A stretch of 64,000 nucleotides of DNA, taken from Mucor racemosus (lineage: Eukaryota > Mucoromycota > Mucoromycetes > Mucorales > Mucoraceae). The notes beneath the pieces are model-generated. The model did not search any database. It was not told the DNA's origin and was given only the letters and a program-made list of their open reading frames with translations. The stretch lies in contig JAPEHQ010000025.1 in NCBI GenBank assembly GCA_027405735.1, forward strand, positions 575,924 to 639,923, in the 5' to 3' direction. This document shows, piece by piece, positions 1-11,970 of the stretch (the stretch's first letter is position 1; every line of letters begins with the position of its first letter). The position numbers and the translations under genes are program-made.

Positions 1-2
1 AA

Positions 3-1370
3 AAGATCAATAATTTCCAAATGGTTGAAAACAACAATATCGTCATTAATTCTGCCAAGGCTATCGGTTGTTCTGTTGTTAATGTTGGCTCTACTGATTT
101 AATGGAAGGTCGTGAACATTTAATTTTGGGTTTGATTTGGCAGATCATCAAACGTGGTCTTTTGAGTAAGATTGATATCAAGCAGCACCCTGAATTATAT
201 CGCTTATTGGAAGACGATGAAACTTTGGAAGATTTCCTTAAATTACCCCCTGATCAAATCTTGTTGAGATGGTTTAATTATCATTTAAAGGCTGCTGGCT
301 GGGAAAGAAGAGTAAAGAACTTTTCAAAGGATGTCAGCGATGGTGAAAATTATACTGTCTTGTTGAACCAACTCAAGCCCGAATCTTGTTCTCGTGCTCC
401 TTTACAAGAGCGTGATTTAATTCGTAGAGCTGAAATGATCTTGGATAATGCAGAAAAGATTAATTGTCGTAAATATTTGACACCTACTGCTTTGGTTGCT
501 GGTAATCCTAAATTGAATTTGGCTTTTGTTGCTCATTTGTTCAACACTCACCCTGGATTGGATCCTTTGACTGAAGAAGAAGCACCTGAAATTGAAGATT
601 TTGATGCTGAAGGTGAACGTGAAGCAAGAATGTTTACTCTTTGGTTAAACAGTTTGAATGTTGATCCCGGTGTATACAATTTGTTTGAAGACTTACAAGA
701 TGGTTTAGTATTATTACAAGCTTTTGAAAAGGTTGCTCCTGGTATTGTCAATTGGCGCATGGTTGGTAAGAAACAACCTTTGTCTCGTTTTAAACAAATT
801 GAAAACTGTAATTATGCGGTCGCTCTTGGTCAAGAACTTCGTTTCTCTCTTGTTGGTATCCAAGGAGCCGATATTGTTGATGGTCAAAGAACATTGACTT
901 TGGGTCTTACATGGCAATTGATGCGTGAAAACATTGTTCATACATTGCAATCTCTTACAAAGGGTGGCCGTACTATCACTGATCAAGATTTAGTTCGCTG
1001 GGCAAATGAAACAGTTCAACGTGGGGGTAAGCAATCCAAGATGAACTCATTCAAAGATGGAGCTCTCAGTACTGGTATCTTCTTTTTGGATGTATTGAAT
1101 GGTATTAAACCTGGATATGTTGATTATGCCCTTGTGACAAGTGGTAGATCTGAAGAAGATGCATTCAACAACGCTAAGCTCGCTATTTCTATTGCTCGTA
1201 AATTGGGTGCTACCATTTTCTTAGTGCCAGAGGATATTGTTGAAGTTAGAGCCAAGATGGTAAATATTTATTGTTGATTTACATGCCATATATACTAACC
1301 GCTATTTCTTTAGAACTTGACATTTATTGGTAGTTTGATGCAAGTTGATCGTGAAGTAAATCACTCATAA
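3..1370 (+). CDS. SAC6: Fimbrin (actin-bundling protein), 3' part
   Basis: Calponin-homology actin-crosslinking protein that bundles F-actin in cortical patches. The window starts inside the gene: the frame is open from base 3, so the EF-hand region and the start of the first CH domain lie off the left edge. Visible exons are 3-1259 and 1314-1370. The intron 1260-1313 starts GTAAAT, has an exact TACTAAC branch site at 1293-1299 and ends TTTAG. About 437 residues remain, covering the rest of CH1 and CH2-CH4; typical stretches are NSAKAIGCSVVNVG near the left edge, ILLRWFNYHLK opening CH2, and LGATIFLVPEDIVEV near the C-terminus. The last exon adds 18 residues ending VNHS. The ATG at 21 is internal and is not the start. 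Family assignment is firm; the 5' structure cannot be seen. Confidence 0.95.
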
Positions 1371-1555
1371 AACGAAACGATCGTGAATGTCCTCTTAATA
1401 TCCTAATGATCCATATTGCATGAATAAATAATATTTTTAAATAATTGTTTTTCCTTGTTTATTTATAAAAAATTGTATTAAAGGTGAATTCACATTTTAT
1501 TACGACTTTTTTCAATTTGAGAAAATTTATACGGAAATTACGTTATAATAGATAG

Positions 1556-2535
1556 TTTATACCATAATACCAAGAAAAAAATATATGACAATGTACCTGA
1601 GATGTTCAACTTTAATCCAAAACGAGTACAGTCGTGATTCGATTTAGTGGACTCATAAATAACGGATTTTCGATTTAATGGACAGTTTGAAATCTCCCGT
1701 TTTTTTTTTAATAATTTTACTGCCTAAATCCACTGAATCGATTCAGTGGATAGTGGACAATTTCGTTTCTACCAGTCCACTATATTAGTAATATATAAAT
1801 ATTATTGGATAAAACTGTATTTAGCCGGCAATAGCTTGATCTGGTAGCCATGAAATTAGAAGAAATATGGAGAGTAACCAAATCACGTGCCTAATTTACC
1901 TCAGTTTTTTATTAAATTTCTTGTTATCCACTGTTCAATTCAGTTGCTTGCATATGAAAAGCCTTTATTAAAAATATTATTTAATACTATAAACTAGTAA
2001 CGCCTTTTTATTCTCATTTTTTGATCCAATATTACGGAAAATGATTTATTCGATTTAGTGGAAAATTCGATTTAGTGGACACTTTTCTCCCTCCCAACAA
2101 TTCCACTAAATCGAATCACGACTGTATAATTTTTCAGTGCTAAGGTTTCAGATCTTTTACGCGCATTTTACTGCTAATGGATTGAAAACTTTGAGGCTTC
2201 ATATCTCCAGAAAAAATTAAGCTATACTAACACTTCCCAATAATAAAACTTGTTTGTTTTGAAGTGCTCTATGACATATTTCAGTATGAAAAAATTCTGG
2301 GTAATCTTGTTTTATTTTTATTTTTTTAGACATTTTTGTAGTAGATTTCAAAATATTCGCTAAAATGAACAGCGTTTTTTTAATATTCATGTAATCGACC
2401 TCATTGAGCTCTACCTGATCCAATTTAATTCTTTTCAAAATATTAATTTTCTGTGGAGATATCCTCAAAAATGTGTACAAAGAAATACTTTTGTTTCTAG
2501 TTCAATTTTTCCCTTGTATACTCTCACCCCAAATC
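1556..2535 (-). repeat. Dispersed repeat family R1, copy 1, left part (interrupted)
   Basis: Reverse-complement match to the copies at about 20165-21180 and 38106-39260. It is broken twice: by the TA-flanked MITE at 1629-2124 and by the Ty3 element at 2541-8207. The rest of the copy continues at 8213-8875. No convincing coding frame or terminal repeats were found, so the class of R1 is unknown. Edges are approximate. Confidence 0.75.
1629..2124. mobile_element. MITE with inverted ends and TA target duplication (Tc1/mariner-like)
   Basis: A 496-bp element whose ends are near-perfect inverted repeats: the left end reads CAGTCGTGATTCGATTTAG and the right end is its reverse complement. It is flanked by TA on both sides (1627-1628 and 2125-2126), as expected for Tc1/mariner insertion. 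The motif CGATTTAGTGGA recurs inside in both orientations (about 1640, 1670, 1735-1751, 2050-2080), which looks like subterminal binding repeats. It has no coding capacity, so it would depend on a transposase supplied elsewhere. It sits inside repeat R1. Confidence 0.85.
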
Positions 2536-2540
2536 CTGAA

Positions 2541-3202
2541 TGTGCTGAACTAGGATACTATTTCCCCACATAAGAAATTAAATGTTATCTCACATAAAAC
2601 CATGCTCTAATATTTCAATAGAGATAACATGAATTTAACAGTAAATACAGAAAGTATTAGTAATTTAACATATAAATAAAATAGACCGAATCATAAACAA
2701 AGCAAATTGATTCATAAAATAAGCTGAAGAAACACATAGATCAAAGTAAGGATTGCTCTATGCGGATCATTAACAAATATGCCAAAAACGGGCATTAAAA
2801 GACCGCCTTGATTATGTAAATCAAGAAGCTCAATATAAACTTTAAAATCACAAACAAACTAATTGATTTACCAAAAAGAATAAACATATGGATATTGCAT
2901 GAAGACAATGGAATCATGCTTCAATCATTTAATAAGTAGCATGATGATATATGTATGGAATGCAGCATTGTCTGATTCGCATGTTAAACATCACGGTTTG
3001 ACAGAAGTCCTAAGTTGGTAATTCGGTTATTCCTAATTCTGATAGATCACTGACAGTTACGGTGCAACTCCCAGATATAACAAAAGCACAACTAATATAA
3101 ATAGAGTAGAAATATAGACCTATTGCACACTATCTATTTTTTGAATAAAGAAGGATTTAAACTGTATCTTTTTTCAAAGCTTTTATTTTACATTTTACTG
3201 CA
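2541..3202 (+). repeat. 5' LTR of the Ty3 element
   Basis: 662 bp with TG...CA ends, matching the 3' LTR. A TATA-like stretch (about 3096-3105) lies upstream of the likely transcript start. Internal blocks such as GTAGCATGATGATA and the stretch around ACATCACGGTTTGAC are also recognisable in the solo LTRs at 10171-10602 and 48771-49239, so these are related families. Confidence 0.95.
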
Positions 3203-3238
3203 TTTTTTACAGTTTACATCAATTATTGATTCTACCTT

Positions 3239-6200
3239 ATGTCTTCTATCGCCTCTGATTCTCCCTTGTCTCCCGAGCAACCTTTGTCTCCTGAACCCTT
3301 GGAGGAGTCTTTATTACCTTCTACTGCCATGTCGGTTGCTACTGAGAAGCTGAAGGACATGGAAATCTCTCCTCCTCCTCCTACCGTAGATGAAGAAGAT
3401 AAGCTTAGTACTACATCTGATCAAGAGATCTTGGAAGATGCTCGCCCTCCTGCACCTGTTTCTCACAAAGAAATTTTGAAAAGAACTTTGCAAAAAAAGG
3501 AAAAAGTAAAGAAGGACTACCTTGAAGCAATGTGTAATTTGGAAACTGTTGCAGGGAATAAGAAAGCGAATGAACTTCGGGAAGTCTTATCAAACTTGGA
3601 ATTGCACATCAAGACTTTGACCGCAGGTCTCAAGGCTACAAACTCAACAAGTAAATTGGCAATCTCTTCTGGGCTTAAGATTAGCAAAAGGGACCTCCCA
3701 AAGTTCCAGTTGGAGGATAGTAAGAGCAAGCCTTTTCCTCAAGAAGAAGTTTACAAATCCGTTGATCACTTTTTAGGTGAATTTGAAAAAATTGTTTATT
3801 CGTCTGGGCAAGACATAAACGATGTATGGAAAAAATATATTCCTTTAACCCTGCCTTATGATCTTGACGACTGGATGAAGACAGTGGTCCTCAAATGTGT
3901 CTCTTGGTTGGAGGTCAAGTCCGTCTTTGCTAAGAAATTTGGCACTGTAATTTCCAAATTACACAAGAAGAGAGCCGTCATGACCATGGCTATTGAAGAT
4001 GATGAAACGTTGGATGAATATTCCATTCGATTTTTCCGTACCGCAGGGGAAGCTGGCTACCATCGAGAAGACTCAACACTTGGAGATATCTTTCTACTTA
4101 GTCTTCCTGATGAGTGGCAGCTTAATATCTCAACTGTCTTGTTGTCGCGTACCAACCAGCAAGGATGGACTCCTTCAGAAATCTCAACTGTTGCTCTCAA
4201 TTTACTTGGAGAAAGAACGCCAGGTTCCTGGAATACCAGCCGTAAGTCAAGCAATCCTCCGTTGAAACGAAAGTTTCACTCTGAGAAGTCTGTCGCTGCT
4301 TCTGTGTCTTCTGGTGTGGATCTCACCTCTGAGTTGCCTAAAGCAAGGATGTTGGGGGAGAAAAATAGGCCAAACCGCGCTACCAAGAACCCTGCTCCTT
4401 GCCGCCATTGCGGTCGTACTTGGCGCCATGGCCACACTTGTGAAGAATATCATGCTGCCAAGAAGCAAAAGTCTGCTTCTGTTTCCGTTTTGTCGGTCTC
4501 TTCTGCTTCTAAAAGTGAAGGAAATGAAAATGAAAATTTAGAAAATAGTATCAAGGAAATTTATGAAAATGGAGCATATCCTTGTAAGTCGAAAAAGACA
4601 AACAATAACAATAATATGAAACTAATAACACCTTTACTATTAAATAATAGGAGAGTAATTGGCAAAGTTGATCCTGGCTCTGATATTAGTTTTATAAATA
4701 TTAAAATTTTAAATAAAGATTTCTCATCTATTAAAACAATCAAGACAAATGGTTACCTAAATTTCCTTTCAGTAAATGATAATAAACAAAACAGCTCTGT
4801 AACTAGAGTTGGTAAAACTGAGCCAATGGAAGTTACGTACACAAATAACATTAAATTTAAACATGAATTTGAGGTAATCGAATTTAATGATGAATTGTCA
4901 ACTGAATTTGATGTCCTTCTTGGTATCGACATTCTCCCAAAATTAAATATCTATCTGAGTGGTGTAGCCTTTAAATGGCCTGATTCAGATAGAGAAAATG
5001 AATTGAAACAATTCGAAGACATAAATCATGATCCTGAAAATACGTTTAACCCTGAAAAAGCAGATTATGGGACGCCAAGCGAAAGAAAGGAATTATTAGC
5101 TTTAATTCAACCAGCTTTGGAAAAAAACATTGCCATTCCTAGTGATTCTGCTTGTACTATGCCTGAATCAGTTGTAAAAATAAAAATAACAAATCCTAGC
5201 AATTGCTTTGTTCGTCAATACCCCTTAGCTGTTAATGCAAATGCCGAAATCAAGATACAACTGGAACAATGGTTGAAAGATGGAATTGTTGAAATAACAA
5301 AACCTGATCCTACTTTCCATTCGCCTTTACTAGCTGTACCCAAACGTGATCCAGTTACTGGAAAACAAACCAAATTAAGAATTTGTTGTGATTTGAGAAG
5401 AATCAACGCAGCAATATCTGACAATGATTGTCATGAAAACTTTGCCATTCCAAAAATTCAGGAAATATTTGGTAGAGTATCAGGTCGTGCTAATATAATA
5501 AGTGTTTTAGACCTAAAACAAGCGTATTTTGCATACCCTGTGTCACCTGAATCGAGACGTTGCCTCATATTTAGTCATAATAATATTACATATCAATGGA
5601 CTCGTGCACCTTTCGGATTGAAATTTCTAGTAAGCCAGTTCGTTTATAATATGTCAGTTTTATTCAATGGCATTGAACAAGAACTGAGAAATGAAGTAAA
5701 AAAAGTATATGTCAAAGAAAATAAAGATATTAGCAAAATTGACAGTGAATTCCAAGGTAGTCTGGAGCATTATGTCGATGATATTGTTCTCTTTTCTAAA
5801 GATGTACAAACACAAATTATCCTTATAAATTTAGTTGTAAATCGACTAACAAAAGTAAACCTCAGAATCAATATTGACAAGTGCTCTTTCTTCCAAACAA
5901 GTGTTTATTTGCTTGGCTTTGTAATCAGTAGAAATGTCACCAAAATTGATACCAGAAAATTATCTAACATTGATTCTTGGGAAATCCCAAAAACAACAAA
6001 ACAAGTACGAAGCATCATGGGCATTATTTCTCACTTACGAGATTATTGTCCCATGTTGTCAAAGGTAGCTGCCCCAATTGATAGTCTACGAAACGAAAAA
6101 GACATCAAAAAGAAATGGACCCCGTTGCATACAGATCGACTCGAAAGAATAAAACAAATCTTAATGTCTAATCAAATTTTATATGCACCTGAACCATCGC

Positions 6201-6343
6201 AACCGTATTATTTACAAACTGATGCAAGTGTACTTGGCATTTCGGCTTGTCTATTTCAAAAAGATGAGTTTGATCGAATAAACAAAGTGATACAATTGCT
6301 TCCTTGCTACTATCCATTTTTTCTGATTACGGTTGTAGTGTAA
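3239..6343 (+). pseudogene. Ty3 Gag-Pol, 5' part: Gag, protease, RT, start of RNase H
   Basis: One frame of 1034 codons starting 37 bp after the 5' LTR. An acidic, Pro/Ser-rich start is followed by a retrotransposon Gag region. A zinc knuckle of form CX2CX5HX3C lies at about residues 387-400. The aspartic protease site is DPGSD (about residue 478). Reverse transcriptase follows with CCDLRRINAAI, VLDLKQAY and the YVDD catalytic box at about residues 845-848. RNase H begins with TDASVLGISACLFQKDE at about residue 994, but the frame then runs into unrelated sequence and stops. The missing remainder of RNase H and the integrase N-terminal zinc domain point to an internal deletion near 6280-6292. 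Confidence 0.9.
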
Positions 6344-6714
6344 ATGTCATTGTCAGCGATAATGCCCGCGAATTTCGCAATTCCTTGTCGTCTTATATCA
6401 ATAAAGCATTAAATATTGATATGGTCTTTAGTACACCTTATTACCCCCAAGGGAATGGCCATAGCGAAAATGCGGTGAAAATAGTCATAAATACCCTACG
6501 AAAAATGTGCGGAAATGACACATACAATTGGGATGATCGCTTACCTGTTGCTCAGTTGGTAATCAACATGAAAGTAAGAGACAGGACTGCAAGCACTCCA
6601 TTTTCCCTAATGTACGCTCGACAAGTGAACATTGACCCCAAAAGAAAAAATAGAAACAATCGAAAAGCATTAACACTTGAAGAATTGCAAAAAACGTGCA
6701 GAAATCATGAATGA
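6289..6714 (+). pseudogene. Ty3 integrase core, C-terminal half, out of frame
   Basis: Frame shifted relative to the upstream Gag-Pol. The visible part carries the second catalytic aspartate (VSDNAREF) and the glutamate (YPQGNGHSENAVKIV) of the DDE core. The H2C2 zinc domain and the first catalytic aspartate are absent. The frame opens at the presumed deletion junction at about 6289 and ends at 6714 because of a one-base change in an A run at about 6690-6696, after which coding continues in the next frame. It cannot give a working integrase as it stands. Confidence 0.85.
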
Positions 6715-7327
6715 CATTGTTTTTCCTGCTATACAACAACGCACATTAGAATTAGCAAAGTTGTACAGCGATAAATTTAACAAAAAACATTATATACTTG
6801 AAAATATTCCCGTTGATACACCTGTAATGGTACGATTGGCGGAAGGACGTGCTAATAAATTAGCTCCAATGTATGCAGGACCCTATGTTATAGTACGTCG
6901 CACCCAAGCAGGAAATTACGTTTTAAAAGACGATTCACATGAACTTCTCCATCGTGAATATACACCTTCTGAATTAAAAGTAGTTTCCCTTGATGAAACA
7001 GCTCTTGAAGAGAAAGTATACGACGTCGAGGAAATTCGCGACCACCGAACCTTATCAGATGGTACCACAGAATACTTGACTAAATGGAGTGGATATGGTG
7101 AAAGAGAAAATGATTGGCTCACACCTGACTTGTTCTCCTCCCCCATCCCAATTTCAAATTACTGGAAGAAAATTAAGGATCTTCGTAACCGTGAAACTTT
7201 ACGTAAAAGAATCAATAATACTTCACCCAAAGATACTGAAATAGACTCTACAAATAATTCACGCAAAACTAAATCCTCATCAAATAGCACTTTCCGTCGC
7301 AACAAGCGTCCTAAAACTTCCAAGTAA
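6698..7327 (+). pseudogene. Ty3 integrase C-terminal domain and chromodomain
   Basis: Continuation of the integrase polyprotein in a third frame. It has a GPY/F-like segment (YAGPYVIVRRTQAGNYVL) and then a chromodomain (VEEIRDHR..., YLTKWSGYGERENDWL) near the C-terminus, followed by a basic Ser/Asn-rich tail. The chromodomain places the element among chromoviruses. An A tract of about 41 bases follows at 7331-7371. Confidence 0.85.
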
Positions 7328-7330
7328 ACG

Positions 7331-7375
<45 letters not shown>

Positions 7376-7545
7376 GTTGCAATACTCTTTCCACCTATAT
7401 TATCAATCAAATAAACAACAAAACTACAAAAAAAAAAAAAAAATATTTTTTACTACTCCAAACAATAACTTTATAAAGAAATAGTTTCTCCAAATGTCGA
7501 ATCTTCGGGTCAACTCAATGCTTGATTGAGTTTAGCGGGGGGGCA

Positions 7546-8207
7546 TGTGCTGAACTAGGATACTATTTCCCCACATAAGAAATTAAATGTTATCTCACAT
7601 AAAACCATGCTCTAATATTTCAATAGAGATAACATGAATTTAACAGTAAATACAGAAAGTATTAGTAATTTAACATATAAATAAAATAGACCGAATCATA
7701 AACAAAGCAAATTGATTCATAAAATAAGCTGAAGAAACACATAGATCAAAGTAAGGATTGCTCTATGCGGATCATTAACAAATATGCCAAAAACGGGCAT
7801 TAAAAGACCGCCTTGATTATGTAAATCAAGAAGCTCAATATAAACTTTAAAATCACAAACAAACTAATTGATTTACCAAAAAGAATAAACATATGGATAT
7901 TGCATGAAGACAATGGAATCATGCTTCAATCATTTAATAAGTAGCATGATGATATATGTATGGAATGCAGCATTGTCTGATTCGCATGTTAAACATCACG
8001 GTTTGACAGAAGTCCTAAGTTGGTAATTCGGTTATTCCTAATTCTGATAGATCACTGACAGTTACGGTGCAACTCCCAGATATAACAAAAGCACAACTAA
8101 TATAAATAGAGTAGAAATATAGACCTATTGCACACTATCTATTTTTTGAATAAAGAAGGATTTAAACTGTATCTTTTTTCAAAGCTTTTATTTTACATTT
8201 TACTGCA
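7546..8207 (+). repeat. 3' LTR of the Ty3 element
   Basis: 662 bp, same length and apparently the same sequence as the 5' LTR, directly followed by the target duplication CTGAA. It would carry the polyadenylation signals of the element. Confidence 0.95.
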
Positions 8208-8212
8208 CTGAA

Positions 8213-8875
8213 TTCGAAAAAAAAAATTGATAAAAATCTTTTTTTCTCTATGAAAAATGCATCTAGACAACTTAGCAATGGCTCAGTCGATAGGTAATTA
8301 TTTTGTGCATCATTCTAATTATTTAAATTAAAAACATGCTTATAAAAATTAATGTGTATCTTCAAAAAACCTCTAAAATTTCAATTGCATTTTGCACAAA
8401 ATTTAACGTAAAACATTTATTTGAATTTTACTTTAATGGATGCAAAATTTAAAACTGTACAAAAAACATTTAATAAGCTAGGTCTACTTATTTTGTAGTT
8501 TATGAGCTATTAAACGATCCTGTTTTTTTAATCATTTTCTGATTGATTTTGCAAATCGATTTTGAAACTCAGTAATTATAGGTTTTAAGCAACTATTATT
8601 TTGATTATCTCGACGAAAAATCAACATTTTTTACGAAAGCAAAAAATGCAGAGTAGCTTTATTTTGGATCTATTATCCTCTGAATATAAAAAAATTAATA
8701 CTTCAATTTTGGTGCTTAGTGTTTATAATCGATTTTAGGTCGATTTTGGTCAATGTTAGGCTAGTGCACTTATATTCTAGTATTAATTTTTTTTATTTTC
8801 GGACAAATATAAATGACCTATAGAGAGGAGGTATGTCCTCTTTGAAGATTTGACGTAATTTGTTGACTCAGTATT
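8213..8875 (-). repeat. Dispersed repeat family R1, copy 1, right part
   Basis: Continues the copy interrupted at 2535; joined across the retrotransposon and its target duplication it matches the reverse complement of the other R1 copies. The block around 8600-8640 has the family's shared motif TTATCTCGACGAAAAATCAA. The end near 8861-8875 corresponds to the start of copy 3 at about 38106. No gene is seen. Confidence 0.75.
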
Positions 8876-9274
8876 GGGCGAAACATTCAAAAACCACTTG
8901 AAAAAACCATCTGAAACCTACTTGTTGTGGAATATGTGTATTGTTGTATGCCGCCACCGAGTACAATACTTTATCATCTTCTACAGTATCAATACATCTT
9001 ACAATCTATTGACTACTACATGTTATATTGAAGTGCAAAGTCTTGATACCGGATACGAGAAACTCCTAGCGTACTAAGTTTATCCAACAATTACCAAGAA
9101 CGCTTGAACCTCAATTACTCAATTATGACACCATATTATTTCATCCCAGCTGTTAATCAATCAAGTAGCTATCAAATCAACATCCAAGCACATTTAACGC
9201 AGCATTGAAACAAGACAACTTGAATTATCCTTCGAGTTTATAAATAAAATACAATAAAAAGAGACAATAATAAT
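8876..9274. other. No gene recognised
   Basis: AT-rich sequence between R1 and the first hAT-type MITE. A 67-codon open frame at 8874-9077 has no recognisable domain and no splice context; it is treated as chance. Confidence 0.5.
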
Positions 9275-9627
9275 TAAGTATAAAAGACGAGCCGAGCCTA
9301 GGACGAGCTTGACCAAAGCTTGCCACAACGAGCCGAGCTTTGTATCACTCGAGCTCGAGCCGAGCTTTTGACTTCTTTTCAAAAAGTTCAAATTTAAATA
9401 ATAATTAGTAAATGATATGACATTATTACTTTAGATAATTGTCAATTGACATTCATAAGTTTGCTTTACTTTAGATATTTGTCACTGGAAAGGTAAAATA
9501 AAGCTCGCATTGATATGATGAGTTTTAGTCGCTGCATAAAAAAGCTCGTTTGGGGTAAACGAGCTCTAGTCACGCGCAAAAAAAAGCTCGGCTGCATAAA
9601 AAAGGCTCGGCTCGTTTAATATCACTA
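9275..9627. mobile_element. hAT-type MITE, family H1, copy 1
   Basis: 353 bp. The left end is TAAGTATAAAAGACGAGCC and the right end, read inward, is TAGTGATATTAAACGAGCC; both then share GAGCCT. An exact 8-bp duplication ATAATAAT lies at 9267-9274 and 9628-9635, the hallmark of hAT insertion. Many AAGCTCG/CGAGCTT motifs in both orientations resemble subterminal transposase-binding repeats. Non-coding. A second copy with its own target duplication is at 11476-11962. Confidence 0.9.
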
Positions 9628-10165
9628 ATAATAATGTATCGGCTTTTCCAACTGTATCTCAAAACTAAAAGAAGTCTACCGTTTATTAAGATCTAAAAGT
9701 ATGGGTCTTTTATATCTATTTACTATTTACTGTTGAGATTATAACTAGAGAACCAATAGATCAATATGACAAGTATTATCCATATTGATTCAGCAAATCC
9801 GAGATGTACCGTGTTGAATTATAGCCTTACTTGATATGTTTCATAATTAGTATTTGTCTTGTTCTTATTTAGTTTGTTGAGAGCAGGTTCGTGCCCTGAG
9901 ATCAATGTTTATATTATTAATAGAGCCGCCTATTAATGTGCTGTCATAAAATGAGCTAAATGTGCTATTGAGCCACATGAAAAAATGGAGTATCCGTAGT
10001 TGATACTTCCTTTCGAAGTATCGGCTACTGTATACCATAGATTTGTGCAAGCCATTATCATAGTATTTGTGTATCAGATTAGGATGTAGATTTGTAGAAG
10101 GTGACATGGAATACAACACAACTCACAAGCTATGCGAGAACGGTTAAATTATGATTGATCCATTT
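9628..10165. other. No gene recognised
   Basis: AT-rich spacer between a MITE and a solo LTR. An 84-codon reverse frame (9865-10119) has no recognisable features. Confidence 0.5.
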
Positions 10166-10170
10166 CAATC

Positions 10171-10602
10171 TGTGGAACAGGTAGAGATATTCACGGAAAA
10201 AAAGTATAAAAAAACAATAGGAATTCGACTAGATAACGTTAGGCTTTTATTATCAAGTAGAACTTAATTGACTCTTCTTTGAAAGGAAGATGTCCTTCTA
10301 TTTATACACAATTTCTAATCTATATTATAAATCAATGAGAACAAATAGGAACATGCCATTTCCATAATCTACCCGATATCTTTAGGTCCTGATTTTAACA
10401 TGAATGAAATCAGGCCATAGTGAATAATGGTGTATTTATGATTCAGGTCAATAATTATAATTTGCTAGGATCCACATCTCGGTTATAAGATTACTTGCTG
10501 TATCAATCAGACATGTCAAATCAAAGTGATTCCTGATTTATCCCAGCGGTAATTCAAGTTAGACACCAGATGAAATGGAGATCTAAATGGATGTAATCCA
10601 CA
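10171..10602 (-). mobile_element. Solo LTR, family L2, minus orientation
   Basis: 432 bp with TGTGGAACAG...TAATCCACA ends and an exact 5-bp duplication CAATC (10166-10170 and 10603-10607). It matches the reverse complement of the solo LTR at 48771-49239. A TATA-like block (CTATTTATAC near 10310, read on the other strand) marks its promoter. No internal element remains, consistent with LTR-LTR recombination. Confidence 0.9.
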
Positions 10603-10607
10603 CAATC

Positions 10608-11467
10608 CATAGATTACTATCAAACAGATCTAATGGTTCAATGGTGCCTTAAATTACATCTCGAGATCTCAATATCAAATCAATATAAAATACCATACTT
10701 TTATATCTAAATAAACGATATCTTGTTTTTATTATACAGTTGAAGAACTGATTCATTAATCATTACTCATCCTCTTTTTAATCGTATTCTTTTTTAAGTA
10801 TTATTCATCAAACCTAAAAATATACAACAAGGTTAATTATCTTACGAATAACCGGTGGATGCAACAGAATAACAAGTTGGCTATTTGCTATTTGCGCCTA
10901 CTAAGTTCAGCAGTAAGCTCGTCAGATCTTGCCGAAGAATATGGATTATAGATCCAAATGAGTTCCCGTCGCAATGGTAGGTACTTTATAGTCTTGATCC
11001 ACAGAACTGCAAAAGATTCAGCTTCCCTAAGTTGCTGTGTAGATGTGGAAATGAAAACGCGCACTTGTTTAAACTATTATGTATGGATTGTTTCAGATAT
11101 TTTTTGAATATTTTTATAAAATTAAATAATGGTTTAAGATTGAAGTTTGAAATTGCAATTAAGGCATGATCAATATACAAATAACATACCTTAATTTTGT
11201 TAGCTGACAGCTGTTTTTGAAGGAGCTTAGCACAAGTATCGAAATGAAACCTCACTTTCTCTGCCTAAAAAAATTAAAACAACTGGAAAAATGCTCGAAA
11301 TGAACGAATATTAATCCAAATGGACTGAGGTTTTCAAAATATATACTATAGTTGTAACATTATCCAACATTAAAATGTTATCTTCTATTAGTTTGCTAGT
11401 TAAATTGTAGGGATCCAGCGCGCACTTTTTCGGGTGAGTTTATAGTTTGGAAAACCATCTCAAATTA
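10608..11467. other. No gene recognised
   Basis: AT-rich sequence without a supported gene. An 89-codon reverse frame at 10986-11255 shows no domain or splice context. Confidence 0.5.
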
Positions 11468-11475
11468 GAAATAGC

Positions 11476-11962
11476 TAAGTATAAAAGACGAGCCGAGCCT
11501 AGGACGAGCTTGACCAAAGCTCGCCACAACGAGCCGAGCTTTGTATCACTCGAGCTCGAGCCGAGCTTTAATAAAAGCTCGTTTGACAAAGACGAGTTTT
11601 TGACTTTTTTTTAAAAAGCTCGTTTGAGAAAGACGAGCTTTTGACTTCTTTTCAAAAAGTTCAAATTTAAATAATAATTAGTAAATGCTATGACATTATT
11701 ACTTTAGATAATTGTCAATTGACATTCATAAGTTTGCTTTACTTTAGATATTTGTCACTGGAAAGGTAAAATAAAGCTCGCATTGAGATGATGAGTTTTA
11801 GTCGCTGCATAAAAAAGCTCGTTTGGGGTAAACGAGCTCTAGTCACGCGCAAAAAAAAGCTCGTCGAGGTTGAACGAGCTTTTTTGTAAGCTCGTCTAAC
11901 TTTAACGAGCCTTGAGAAAAGCTCGGCTGCATAAAAAAGGCTCGGCTCGTTTAATATCACTA
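11476..11962. mobile_element. hAT-type MITE, family H1, copy 2 (longer)
   Basis: 487 bp, same ends and order as copy 1, with an exact 8-bp duplication GAAATAGC (11468-11475 and 11963-11970). It contains two extra blocks (about 11570-11637 and 11860-11925) made of AAGCTCG-type repeats that copy 1 lacks. Copy 1 probably lost them by recombination between the short repeats. Confidence 0.9.
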
Positions 11963-11970
11963 GAAATAGC

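Larger units (their letters stand above)
2541..8207 (+). mobile_element. Ty3/gypsy chromodomain LTR retrotransposon, complete ends
   Basis: Two 662-bp LTRs (2541-3202 and 7546-8207) begin TGTGCTGAAC and end TTTACTGCA; they look identical by eye. A 5-bp target duplication CTGAA flanks the element (2536-2540 and 8208-8212). A purine-rich tract with GGGGGGG at about 7537-7543 precedes the 3' LTR. The interior encodes Gag, protease, reverse transcriptase, part of RNase H, part of integrase, and a chromodomain. No clear tRNA primer-binding site was recognised after the 5' LTR. Matching LTRs and an intact target duplication indicate recent insertion, although the interior is damaged. A chromodomain is typical of chromoviruses, where it directs integration to chromatin. 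Confidence 0.95.

Noticed and set aside
2217..2480. 87-codon reverse open frame
   Set aside because: Lies in repeat R1, and the frame is not kept in the other R1 copies.
8874..9077. 67-codon forward open frame
   Set aside because: No domain, no homologous copy, no splice context.
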